Origin: Lactifluus volemus
Taxonomy: Eukaryota; Basidiomycota; Agaricomycetes; Russulales; Russulaceae
NCBI GenBank assembly: GCA_022376515.1
Contig: WTXI01000010.1
Span: 949,589 to 1,013,588, forward strand
Direction: 5' to 3'
DNA: 64,000 nt
Shown here: piece after piece, positions 47,815 through 59,800 of the stretch
Position numbering within the stretch: the stretch's first letter is position 1
How the letters are laid out: every line of letters begins with the position of its first letter
Program-made: the position numbers and the translations under genes
Notes under the pieces: model-generated
Databases searched by the model: none
Seen by the model: the letters and a program-made list of their open reading frames with translations, nothing else
What the model was told of the DNA's origin: nothing

Positions 47815-48830
47815 AGAAGACCAAGATGGCTCAGACCTCCATTTGACAACGCAGACTAGGATGCGGATATAACCATGATGATCGCCCGGTTTATAGATAA
47901 CTTACATTTCTGCGTATATGTCAAAAGCGGCGTCACCCGTATTCAAGGATGTTTACCTTGCCCCATCCGCCTTCTCCTGGGTCTTGCGTCGAACTGGAGA
48001 ATGAGGACGACGACAAAGATGTCGACTACAAAAATGGGCTCCCTCATCCTTCCAGAGAGCACTGGAAGCGACACAGTTCGATGCTACTGTATGCCATCTA
48101 CCCCGTCTGGTGGCATACGCCGCCCTTAAATTTAAGGGGCCAGAACAAGGGCGATGACAGAACTAGCGGTAACGATAACGGTGTGGAGTCCTGGACGCGC
48201 TGACGGAAGCATGGGCTCGCTGCAGACAAGTAAGAGATCGGCAGTCAACGTCATTGACACAAACTCACAGCGCATTTGATGGCGTACCCACTGACGACAC
48301 GTCTACCGCCGCGCCTGCTCGGAGTCGCTTATTACTGGCCTTCACAGGTACTCCTGCAGTCTGCGGTGGCGCTCTCGCTCGTTCCACTGACACTCTACTC
48401 GCCCGGACGACACATCGACCTCGTCCCGTTCATCGCCGTGCGACATCTCATCGAGTGTCCGGCGTGGAGGCGCGTGAATTTGCGACGGACGAAGACGACT
48501 TTGTGGAGGTTTTCTTGCCTGGTTGGTTTACGTGTGGGCCAGGGAGTCCAGGGACAGGAGCAGTGAGCAAGTCACGTTTGTAAGGGCAGGAGGTACCAGT
48601 TTGGGAATTTGAGAGAGTCGGGGTTCAGGCACTTCAGATTGGAGACGCTAGAGCGGTGGTAGAGTTACATGCGAGCGTTTGACAATAGAGCTGATGAATG
48701 AGCGGCGATGGCTGTGACGATCACGGTGGCATACGCGAATGAGTGGGGTGGGTGGCGAAAAAGTTGTGCTGGCGTTGTCAAGGCTATGTTGCGGTAGCAT
48801 TGATCCTAGTACAAGGCACCTACAATCAGT
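47815..48830 (+). pseudogene. BTB/POZ-domain protein, type A, unit 2, broken
   Basis: Similar to the copy at 23.9-25.1 kb. The start region has RPRWLRPPFDNAD followed by a stop, then FIDNLHFCVYVKS and a frame change to [20 protein letters not shown] and VDYKNGLPHPSREHWKRHSS. The 3' part reads LGRHIDLVPFIAVRHLIE in a different frame. Several indels; no continuous product. Confidence 0.7.
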
Positions 48831-48839
48831 AACTAGGTT

Positions 48840-49250
48840 TTTTTTTCAGAAATCACTCGCCAATATGCTTCCATCCAGACACATGTCGATCAGTACTGTA
48901 TCCCACATCCGGAAGCAGGCCTCCAAGTCTGTATCCTGCAATTGCAACCCCATCACCCACACTTGGCTGTCTGGGGAAGTCTTTGCTGTTGATTTTCGTC
49001 GAGTTGGACCATAGCTCATTATTACAGTAAGCAGTGCCCTTTTTTAAATAAAAAAAATAATTGCATTGATATAGTGCAGAATGGCCTCAATATGGAACGG
49101 TGGTGGTGGTGAGTCTTGGTGAAAGTGACGCTCTGTCACGGTTGCTGAGCTTATGGTCTGTGTTCCCACGCGCTCTAAACAAGGGAGGCACTGGCAATTA
49201 CCAGCACTTACATCCCAAGTGAAGTAAACCATGAAAACGGCAAGGAGACA
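48840..49250. other. Spacer segment before NLR copy 3
   Basis: Repeats the spacer seen at 17690-17880 (CTTCCATCCAGACACATGTC, then CACCCACACTTGGCTGTCTG) and leads into the conserved NLR upstream region. No gene is evident. Confidence 0.5.
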
Positions 49251-49255
49251 AGGAG

Positions 49256-49270
49256 TCGACTCGGAGTCGA
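49256..49270. promoter_or_regulatory. Palindromic motif upstream of NLR copy 3
   Basis: TCGACTCGGAGTCGA, a perfect palindrome around a central G, 198 bp before the ATG. Confidence 0.5.
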
Positions 49271-49453
49271 TACTATATACATGAACTGGTCAATCTCGAT
49301 CGGAAGTGTGACCATAGGAAAGAGAACAGTACGGCGCAACGCCACAGCACACCCAGCCATCCTCTCCTTCCTGGGCGCCTCGTTGCCTCCACCTCTCAAC
49401 TCTTCCTTCCTTTTTACCTGTATTACAATCTACAAAAGAAGCCTATAACTACG

Positions 49454-52400
49454 ATGGTTCCCGCACAAGAACCCACCAACGTGGTTCCGGATTCGTATGC
49501 CAATCTCATATCGGATATTCCATGATCATTCTTAACTATCATCACAGCCCAGATCCTCAATCATCCGCAATATCGTACGTCACTCACTTCCATTTCGTTT
49601 TGGTGTTTTCTCACGTAGTTATCTTTGAACAGCACTCGAGTCACCGAGACGAAACGGGGCTTACTTTGCCTCGGGGTGGCTGGTACGTACTATCTCAGTG
49701 ATACTTTTCTAATATTACGAATTACCTTCTCGCTATCAGTCCTCAAAGCATGCAATCTTCCCCTTATCAAGAACCGCCTTGGGAAGGAAAGGCGGTTCTA
49801 TGTTACTGTGACCCACGGTGCGAGAAAATGCCAGACACGATCTATCCAGAGCGTAGGGCGACGTGTAGAATGGAACGAGAACATTGACGCCTTGTGAGAT
49901 ATATGGTTCTTTTATTTCTATTTGAAACTGAGTCTCCTGCAGTGCTGTGGAACCTCTCTCCAATATCACCGTGTCTCTTTATGCGAAGAGCACCATCCAC
50001 AAAGACGTCCTTATTGGAGTGAAGACGATTTCCTGTGAACCTCAACGTGGGTTGTCATTTTCTTATAATTATTATGCGTCTAGCTGAGAATCCTAGATGT
50101 AGAACTTGACATTATTTTGGAAAGTGTCGACGGAAGTCCGACTGAGTCAGGCGCACTCTTAACGATCACTGTCACTGCAAACAGCCAGACGGAGATGTCA
50201 GGTGCTACTCTTGGTCGCGCAGAAGAAGCCATCAACGCTATGGAATCATGGAGCAGTGCTGTCGATGTCATCAAGCAAGTGATGGATGCTGTCGGTTCAA
50301 TCGCATCAGTATGCCCAACGTATCATTTGTGTGTTCTTCCATGAGCTAACTCCCGCTCTCCAGTTGCAACCCTATGCAAATATGGCATGGAGTTTGCTCT
50401 CAAAGATCCCCGAGGTGAGGCTCCTTGCGTTGTCGGGGTACATGGGACATTCATTCTGTTTTTGCCTCGCTGTCAGACTCTGCTACTACAGGTTCAGCGT
50501 GACGACAATGTCAGAACACTATTTCAGGCGATACGAGATGCGTTCGAATTCGCAGAAGATGCCGATGCTTTGAGGAGTATCAAGCCTGAGTCTAGGCAAG
50601 CACGAATCCTCGAGGAGATGCTCCAGTGTGTCTCCGAAATTGGGAAATTTATAGAATTGTATGCGAAGCATGTGGGAGTCGGTGAGTTGTCTTGACCCCT
50701 CTCCTTGGTGTTTGTAAACATGTGATTTGTAGGAATGCGGACGTGGAAGAATATGTTCGGCAAAGTTGACGGAGAAATAGAACAGTATCGTACCAAGCTC
50801 GTCCGATTGCGAGACGATTTCCTCGCTCGTGCTGCGGTGACTACTGAGATTACTGTGCTTGGAATGCATGACGACGTGAGTAACATTAATCCAGCCCAGT
50901 AGGAGTTATTTGACCGAATCGAGCGAATCGACAGCTGAGGGCGATGTCATCCCAAGTAATAGACGCTGGTATGTAATTCTAATAGGTGTAAGAACAGCCG
51001 ATCTGATAAGGGACGCACAGAAATGGGGGCTATAATCAGAGAATTGCCTTACAAAGGAGGCTGGCGGCTCGGCGATAAGAATCGCTGCCTTCCAGGCACG
51101 CGTGAAGATTTCTTGGAACATATCGTGAATTGGGTCGAGAATCCGGAATCCGAACGTGGCCTTGTTCTCCTCGGCCAGGCGGGCACGGGAAAGTCGTCTA
51201 TTGCTCATGAAGTGGCACGTCGATTCGAGAACAAGTATCTCGGCTCTTACTTCGCATTTTTGCGAAAGGAACAATCTAAAGACGAGGCTTACCAGCTGTT
51301 CACGACACTTGCTCGCGATCTTTCTCTTCGAAATTCTTCGTTCAAACTCTCCCTCGGAAGGGCCATTAAGGAGAGTCCCTCTCTGTACGGTACCCGAGAC
51401 TATCGTACACTTTTCGAAGGCCTTCTCCTCGAACCGCTCAAGAATGTGGAACTTCATGACCCAATCCTTATCGTAATTGATGCATTGGATGAGAGTGGGG
51501 ATGCCATCGGTAAAAATGGATTACATGTATTTCTTGCTCAACATCTCCTCGACCTCCCACCGAAATTACGTGTACTCGTCACATCACGGCCGGAGGATGG
51601 TGTCGAAGCTGCGTTTGCAAGTGCTTCATCTATCTACACGCGCTACATGGACGATGTCAAACTGGCTGCCAAGACGGAGCAAGATATTTGCATATATCTT
51701 CGACATGAGCTCCCTCCGGATGTATTCAAAGACCATGGTATGAAACTAGCAAAGGCAGCAGAGGGCTTGTTTCAGTGGGCAGCTGTCGCCTGCGGATTCA
51801 TAAACAGGCCCCCTGCTAGTTTCGGGTTTAGCAAGAAGAAGTGCGTGCAGCGCCTGTTGGGACACTCTCGAGATCACAATGGACAAGATCCGTTGGACAA
51901 GTTATACGAAGAAGTTCTAGAAGGTTACTTCAAACCGGATGAAGCACAAACCTTATTTCGATCGGTGATGGGCCAACTTTTTGCTGCGATCAAACCTCTC
52001 TCCCTCCAATCCTTGATTACTTTGCGACGGCATGCTCCCATCGATGACCCCGAGGATCCCGACCCGGTTCTTGAACTGCTCCGTCACCTCGGCTCGCTGC
52101 TGACTAATGTCACTTCATCCGATCCAACGCGTCCCATCATTCCCCTTCATACCTCATTCCGTGACTTCCTCACCACTAAGAAGAGTGACATGTTCTACGT
52201 CGACCTTGAGGATGCCCACAATCAGTTAGCACATTCCTGCCTTGGTCTAATGCTCGATAATCTCAAGTTCAACATCTGCAAACTGGAATCGTCGTATATC
52301 GCCAACAGCGACGTCCCGGACTTGGAATCTCGAATTTACAAACATATTCCACCTGCCCTATGGTATGCCTGCGTCTTTTGGGACAACCATTTAGAACATG

Positions 52401-54976
52401 TTGTCTTCGGACACGATCTGTTCACGAAACTTCGATCATTGTTCGAGAACAAATTTCTATTCTGGCTAGAAGTCCTTAGCATTAAGAGAAATGTGGGCCT
52501 TGCTTCACCGGCGTTGTCATCTCTGAAGACCTGGTTGCGATCTGATCAGCAGAAGGTATGTACAACCTCCATTTGAAATGTGACATGTAGTGACTATTAC
52601 GAAAAGTTGCAACGGCCATCCCAAACTGAGGTAGAGAATATGTTGGCATTTGTGAATGATGCGTCATCATTTGTGCGATATTTCGGGATGGCAATAGCAA
52701 GAAGTGCTCCACATATCTATGTCTCTGCTTTGCCCTTCGCGCCAGCCTCTTCCCACATCTTGAGGAACTACATTCACCTATTCCCTCACACATTGTCATT
52801 GGAACGAGGGCAGCTACTTCATTGGCCAACATTGGAAATGACGATTCCAGCACATGACGATTCAGTCGACTCTATTGCATTCTCACCAGATGGGCAGCGG
52901 ATAGTCTCAGGCTCACGAGACCGCACGATTCGGGTGTGGGATTCCACAACGGGACATATCGTGGCGGGCCCATTTACTGGACACGCCAATATTGTTAGCT
53001 CTGTTGCATTCTCGTCAGACGGGCAACGTGTCGCCTCAGCCTCGTACGATCACACGATACGTGTGTGGGACGCAATAACTGGGGAGGTCGTAGCGGGCCC
53101 GTTTGTTGGACATACCCTTTCGGTCAGATCCATTTCATTCTCACAAAACGGGCTGCGCATTGCATCGGCCTCGAATGATCGCACAATTCGCATCTGGGAT
53201 GCTTCAACAGGGGAGGCTGTAGTGGGCCCGTTTACTGGTCACAGTGATATTGTTAGTTCTGTCGCATTCTCTCCAGACGGTCAACTCATTGCCTCGGCTT
53301 CTGACGATCGCACGATTCGCGTGTGGGATGCCACAACGGGGGAGGTCATAGTAGACCCATTCACTGGGCACACAGATAGTGTCATTTTTGTTTCATTCTC
53401 ACCGGATGGACGTCGCATCGCCTCAGCATCGGACGATCTCACAATTCGCGTGTGGGACGCTACGACCGGGCAGGTTGTAATGGACCCATTCACTGGGCAC
53501 ACCGATTCAGTCTCCTCCGTTGCATTCTCACCAGATGGACACCGAATTGCCTCGGCCTCACACGATCTCACGATTCTCATGTGGGACGCCACAAGTGGAG
53601 AGGTTGTAGCAGGCCCATTTACTGGACACTCTGGTGCGGTGTTTTCCATCGCGTTCTCACAGGATGGGCAGCGCATTGCCTCAGGCTCTGGAGATGGCAC
53701 AATCCGGGTGTGGGATGCCACAGCAACAACACAGTTCGTGGATGGTCCGTTTACCGGACACACCGATTCAGTCATATGTGTTGTATTTTCACCAGATGGG
53801 CAGCACATCGCCTCGGCATCATTGGATCACACAATTTGTGTGTGGCACGCTGCAACGGGAGAGGTGACAGCTGGCCCATTTACTGGACACACAGATTGGG
53901 TCAGATCTGTTTCATTCTCGCCAGATGGGCGGCGCATCGCGTCTGCCTCGGACGATCGCACGATTCGTGTTTGGGATGCCGCGACAGGACATGTCGTAGC
54001 TGGCCCGTTCACTGGACACACCGATTGGATCCTTTCTGTTGCATTTTCTCCAGATGGGAAGCGCATCGCTTCGGCCGCAAGAGATAGGACGATTCGCGTG
54101 TGGGATGCTGCGACGGGAGAAGTCATGGCAGGCCCATTTACCGGACACACTAATCAGGTCACTTCTATTGCATTCTCACGGGACGGGCAACGCATTGCCT
54201 CGGGCTCTTCCGATCACACGATTCGTGTGTGGGATGCTGCAACAGGAGATGTTGTGGCGGGCCCATTTACTGGACACACAAAGTCCGTCTCTTCTGTTGC
54301 ATTTTCACCAGAAGGACAGCGCATCGCTTCAGGCTCAAGGGATCACACGATTCGTGTGTGGGATGCCCTGACAGGACAAGTCGTGGCGGGCCCATTTACT
54401 GAACACACCGACGATATCAACACTGTTGGATTCTCGCCAGATGGACAGCGTATTGCCTCAGCCTCGGACGATCGTACGATTCGTATATGGGATGCCGCAA
54501 CAGGAGAGGTCATAGAGGGCCCATTTACTGGACACATAGATTGGACCTTTTCTGTTGCGTTCTCCCCGGACGGGCAGCGCATCGTCTCTGCCTCGCACGA
54601 TCGCACCATTCGTGTGTGGGATGTAACAACAGCAGAGCGCATAACGGACCTACTTACTGGACATCCAGAAGCAGCTTTTTCTGTTCCATCTTCGCTGGCC
54701 AGGCAACGCATCGTCTCGGCTTCCCGAGATCGCACAATTCGTGTGAAGGAGAGAACAGACGCTGAGAAGATCTACTTTACGGACGAGCTCCCGGTCAATG
54801 ATGATGGTTGGATATGTGGAGAAGATAAAGAGCTTCTTTTATGGATTCCCCAGATTCACCGGCCCTATCTTCATAGATCTAATACTGTCTGGATTGCAGG
54901 TAAAGATTATACCGAGCTTGATCTTTCAAACCTTGTACATGGATCAAATTGGGCTACAGTACATGTTAACAAATAG
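49454..54976 (+). CDS. C2-NACHT-WD40 NLR, copy 3 (stop in predicted exon 1)
   Basis: Same exon plan as copy 2. Exons 2-11 are open, with the NACHT exon at 51021-52555 and the WD40 exon at 52607-54976 (identical length, 2370 bp, to copy 2). P-loop GQAGTGKSS and Walker B ILIVIDALDES are intact, and there are 14 WD40 repeats plus a degenerate one. The problem is exon 1: starting at ATG 49454, the codon after SDIP is TGA where copy 2 has TCA. Either the gene uses another first exon or start, or it is a recent pseudogene. C2 exon differs from copy 2 at GLLCLGVAG. WD40 residues at the variable positions differ from copy 2 in most repeats (for example LS, DI and KS at the repeat starts). Confidence 0.78.
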
Positions 54977-55287
54977 AGTACTAGTTGCACATTGAACGTA
55001 TGTTATCTACCATATCCTAGAGGAATTCTCATCTTCTCTGAGCAAGGCTGGTAGATTTCGATTACTTGTTACCAGTATTTGGGAGAGGAGATTGACAACT
55101 TGAAACGCGTCCCAAAAGTAAGGAATGTTCTTGCGTTCCCTCCTCTTCTGATGTTTCTTTGGTTCTGCCATTTGGTTTGTTTTATTCTATCTGGTCGTGG
55201 AGGTTATTATGGTGCTAAGAGCTTGGAAATTTGGAAGCAGTGTTGTACTTTAACTGTAGCGTCGACGCATATACATGATGGCTCTCG

Positions 55288-56490
55288 TTGATCATTGATA
55301 GCAAGTTACTTGATCCCACATCTCAGATCGAAGCTCCCACGTTGTTACGTCCACCGGACCACGAGGCAAGGGTCGTGTTCAGGACTGATAGCGAGTTTCA
55401 ACAAGACCAACGTGGCTCGCGAATTTGGCCTTTCGACGACGCAGATGCGGATATTATCCTCCGGTCTATCGACAACCTCGACTTTCGCGTCTACAGGGTC
55501 ATCTTGTCCAAAGCATCTCCCGTATTCAACGACATGTTCATTTTCCCTCATCCTCCCTGTCCTAGTCCTTTCGTCAAAAACCCTGACGACTACAAAGACG
55601 GGTTACCTCTCGTCCGACTCCCAGAAAGCAGCGCCACACTCGATGCTTTTATATCCCATCTATCCCATCGCATCCCACAACACGCCGTCGTCGAATTCAT
55701 GGAGCCAGCAGCGGCAGCATCAGCAGCAGAAAAGCGACGAGGACGACGGATCGCTAGACATGCTGACAGAAGGTTCGTAGTTGACAATTACGAGATCAGC
55801 AGTCTACGCGAGATGTTGACGAGCCAGCTTCAGTCTCACCCGCTAATGACACGTCAACCGTTTGTGCCTGTTCGGAATCGCCTATTACTTGCGTTCGCAG
55901 GCGGTCCTGAAAACCGCTGCGACGCACACGCTGACGCTAGCGCCATTGACGCTCGACTCGCTCGGACGACACGTCGATTTGGCCCCGTTTATAGTCGTAC
56001 GGCATCTGGTCGAGTATCATCGCGCGTGCGACTTGACAGCTCGCGAATTTGTGCTATGCAGGGCGGACGAGGATGAATTTGCAGAGGTGTTTGTACCTGG
56101 CTGGTGTGCCTGTCTGCCAACGGGAACGGGAGAAAGAGGTCACGTTTGTAGGGAAAGAGGCGCCAATTTGGGAATTTGAGGTCGAGGTTTAGGTTGGAGA
56201 TGCTCAAGTGGTGGAGAACGTTACATGCGTTCGTTTGGCGATCGAGTCGGTGAAAGACCGGCGATGAGCGGGATGTCTGGATGGGGGCATGCGGGAACGA
56301 GTGGGAAGCATTGGCAAAAAGGTTGTGCGCGCGTTGTCAGAGATATGCGGCGTCGGCGATGGTGCTGGCGCATACGATTTGGCCGAGTCGCTCGGGCAGA
56401 GATCGAGGATGAGGCCAATGAGATGAGGAGCCTTGCAGAAAAGACATTTCATTTATTACTTTTGCAAGCCATGCTTTTCATCTGACAGGT
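55288..56490 (+). pseudogene. BTB/POZ-domain protein, type B, unit 3
   Basis: Best preserved N-terminus of the set: [60 protein letters not shown], all in one frame from 55288. After that the continuation known from copy 62.9 kb (LLYPIYPIASHNTPSSNS) is in another frame, returns at NYEISSLREMLTSQL, and shifts again to LTLAPLTLDSLGRHVDLAPF and EYHRACDLTAREFVLC. The family shape is that of Agaricomycete BTB proteins of roughly 300-350 aa. Introns cannot explain all shifts. It follows NLR copy 3 by about 310 bp. Confidence 0.72.
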
Positions 56491-56659
56491 CCGGGTTCGA
56501 GCACTAGTATCTGCCGATCCTTCCACGCGTATCCATGAGTCATAGCCGTGGATCGTGTGATCCCAGTCCTGTTTAGCGCCCTCTAAGCAAGGCAAGGCAC
56601 TGGCACAGCACTTACCTCCTAAATGAAGTAAACAATGAAAACGACAAGGAGACAGGGAG

Positions 56660-56674
56660 TCGACTCGGAGTCGA
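56660..56674. promoter_or_regulatory. Palindromic motif upstream of NLR copy 4
   Basis: TCGACTCGGAGTCGA, perfect palindrome, about 195 bp before the predicted start. Confidence 0.5.
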
Positions 56675-56856
56675 TGCTGTCCACATGAATTGGTCAATCC
56701 CGAGCGGAGGTGTGACAGTAGGAAAGATCGCAACATGGCGCAACGCCATAGTACGCCCAGCATTTCTCTCCTTCTGGGCGCCTCGTTGCCTCCACCTCTC
56801 AATTCTTCTTTCCTTTTTACCTCCATTTCAATCCACGAAGGAAGCCTATAACTATG

Positions 56857-59800
56857 ATGGCTCCGGATTTGTATGCGAAATTCATATAGGATATTCCCTC
56901 ATCATTCCTAACTATCGTTACAGCCCAGATCCTCAATCATCCGCAACATCGTACGTCACTCACTTCCATTTCATTTTGGTGTTTGTTCACCTAGCTATCT
57001 TTCAACAGCACTCAAGTCACCGAAACGAGGCGAGGCTTACTTCAACTCCAGGTCGCTAGTATGTATCTCACTGATACTCCTCTAATATTACGAATTACAT
57101 TTTCGCTATCAGTCCTCAAGGCGCGCGATCTCCCCCTTATCAAGAACCGCCTTGGAAAGGAAAGGCGGTTTTATGTTACCGTGACTCACGGTGCGAGAAA
57201 ATGTCAGACACGATCTATCCAGAGCATAGGGCAACGCGTGGAGTGGAACGAGAACATCGACGCCTTGTGAGACATGTGGTACTTTTATTCCTGTTTAAAA
57301 CTGAGTCTCTGCAGTGCTGTAGAACCACTCTCCAGTATGACCGTGTCTCTTTATGCGAAGAGCACCATCCACAAAGACGTCCTCATTGGAGTGAAGACTA
57401 TTTCCTGTGAACCTCAACGTGGGTCGTCATTTTCTTGGAATTATGCGTCTAGCTGAGCATCCTACATGTAGAACTTGACGTTATTTTGGATAGTGTCGAC
57501 GGACGTCCAACTGAGTCAGGCGCACTCTTAACGATCACTGTCACTGCAAACAGCCAGACGGAGATGTCAGGTGCTGCCCTTGGTCGTGCAGAAGATGCTC
57601 TCAACACTATGGAAACATGGAGCAGTGCTGTCGATGTTATTAAACAGGTGATGGATGCTGTCGGTTCAATCGCATCAGTATGCCCCGTATCATCTTGTTT
57701 GTTCTTCCATGAGCCAACTCCCGTTTTTCAGTTGCAACCCTATGCAAATATGGCATGGAGTTTGCTCTCAAAGATCCCAGAGGTGCGGTTCCTTACATTG
57801 TCGGGGTACACGGGATATTCATTCTGTTTTTGCCTCGCTGTCAGACTTTGCTACTACAGGTTCAGCGTGATGACAATGTCAGAACACTATTTCAGGCGAT
57901 ACGCGATGCGTTCAAATTCGCAGAAGATGCCGATGCTTTGAGGAATATCAGGCCCGAGTCTAGTCAAGCACGAATCCTCGAGGAGATGCTCCAGTGTGTC
58001 TTCGAGATTGGAAAATTTATAGAATTGTATGCGAAGCACGTGGGAGTCAGTGAGTCGTCTTGACCTCTCTTTGGTAATTGTAAACATGTGATTTGTAGGA
58101 ACGCGGACGTGGAAGAATATGTTCGGCCAAGTTGACGGAGAAATAGAAGACTATCGTACTAAGCTGATCCGATTGCGAGACGATTTCCTCGCTCGTGCTG
58201 CCGTGACTACCGAGATTACTGTGCTTGAAATGCATGACGACGTGAGTAACATTCCTTCAGCCCAGTAGGAGTTATTTGACTGAATAGAACAAATCTACAG
58301 CTGAGGGCGATGTCATCCCAAGTCATAGACGCTGGTGTGTAATTCGTAATTCTAATGGTAATAAGAACAACCGAACTGATAAGAGTCCCGCAGAAATGGG
58401 GGCTATAATCAGAGAATTGCCTTACAAAGGAGGCTGGCGGCTCGGCGATAAGAATCGCTGCCTTCCAGGCACGCGGGAAGATTTCTCGGAGCATATCGTG
58501 AATTGGGTCGAGAATCCGGAATCCGAACGTGGGCTTATTCTCCTTGGCCAAGCGGGCACGGGAAAGTCGTCTATTGCTCATGAAGTGGCACGTCGATTCG
58601 AGAACAAGTATCTCGGCTCTTACTTCGCATTTTTGCGAAAGGAACAATCTAAAGACGAGGCTTACCAGCTGTTCACAACACTTGCTCGCGATCTTTCCCT
58701 TCGATATTCTTCGTTCAAACTCTCCCTTGGGAGGGCCATTAAGGAGAACCCCTCTCTGTATGGTACCCGAGACTATCTTACACTCTTCGAAGGCCTTCTC
58801 CTCGAACCGCTCAAGAATGTGGAACTTCATGACCCAATTCTTATCGTAATTGATGCATTGGATGAGAGTGGGGACGCCATCGGTAAAAATGGATTACATG
58901 TATTTCTTGCTCAACATCTCTTCGACCTCCCTCGGAAATTCCGTATACTCGTGACCTCAAGGCCGGAGGATGGTGTCGAAGCTGCGTTTGCAAGTGCGTC
59001 ATCTATCGACACGCGCTACATGGACGATGTCAAACTGGCTGCCAAGACGGAGCAAGATATTTGCATATATCTTCGACATGAGCTCCCTCCGGATGTATTC
59101 AAAGACCATGGTATGAAACTAGCAAAGGCAGCAGAGGGCTTGTTTCAATGGGCAGCTGTCGCCTGCGGATTCATAAACAGGCCCCCTGCTAGTTTCGGGT
59201 TTAGCAAGAAGAAGTGCGTGCAGCGCCTGTTGGGACACTCTCGAGATCACAATGGACAAGATCCGTTGGACAAGTTATACGAAGAAGTTCTGGAAGGTTA
59301 CTTCAAACCGGATGAAGCACAAATCTTATTTCGATCGGTGATGGGACAACTGTTTGCTGCGATCAAACCTCTCTCCCTCCAATCCTTGATTGCATTGCGA
59401 CGGCATGCTCCCATCGATGACCCCGAGGATCCCGATGCGGTTCTTGAATTGCTCCGTCACCTCGGCTCGCTGCTGACTAATGTCACTTCCTCCGATCCAA
59501 CGTGTCCCATCATTCCCCTTCATACCTCATTCCGTGACTTCCTCACCACTAAGAAGAGCGACGCGTTTTATGTCGATCTTGATGAAGCGCACCATCAGTT
59601 AGCACATTCCTGCCTTGGTCTAATGCTCGATAATCTCAAGTTCAACATCTGCGAACTCGAGTCATCGTATATCGCCAACAGCGACGTCCCGGACTTGGAA
59701 TCTCGGATTTCCAAGCATATCTCACCTGCTCTATGGTATTCTTGCGTCTTCTGGAATAACCATCTAGAGCACGTTGCTTTCGAACGCGATCTGTTCACGA

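Noticed and set aside
57061..57270. ATG at 57061 as a new start for NLR copy 4
   Set aside because: The ATG arises from ACG to ATG inside the GTACGT/GTATGT donor of intron 2, so it lies in an intron in the consistent model.
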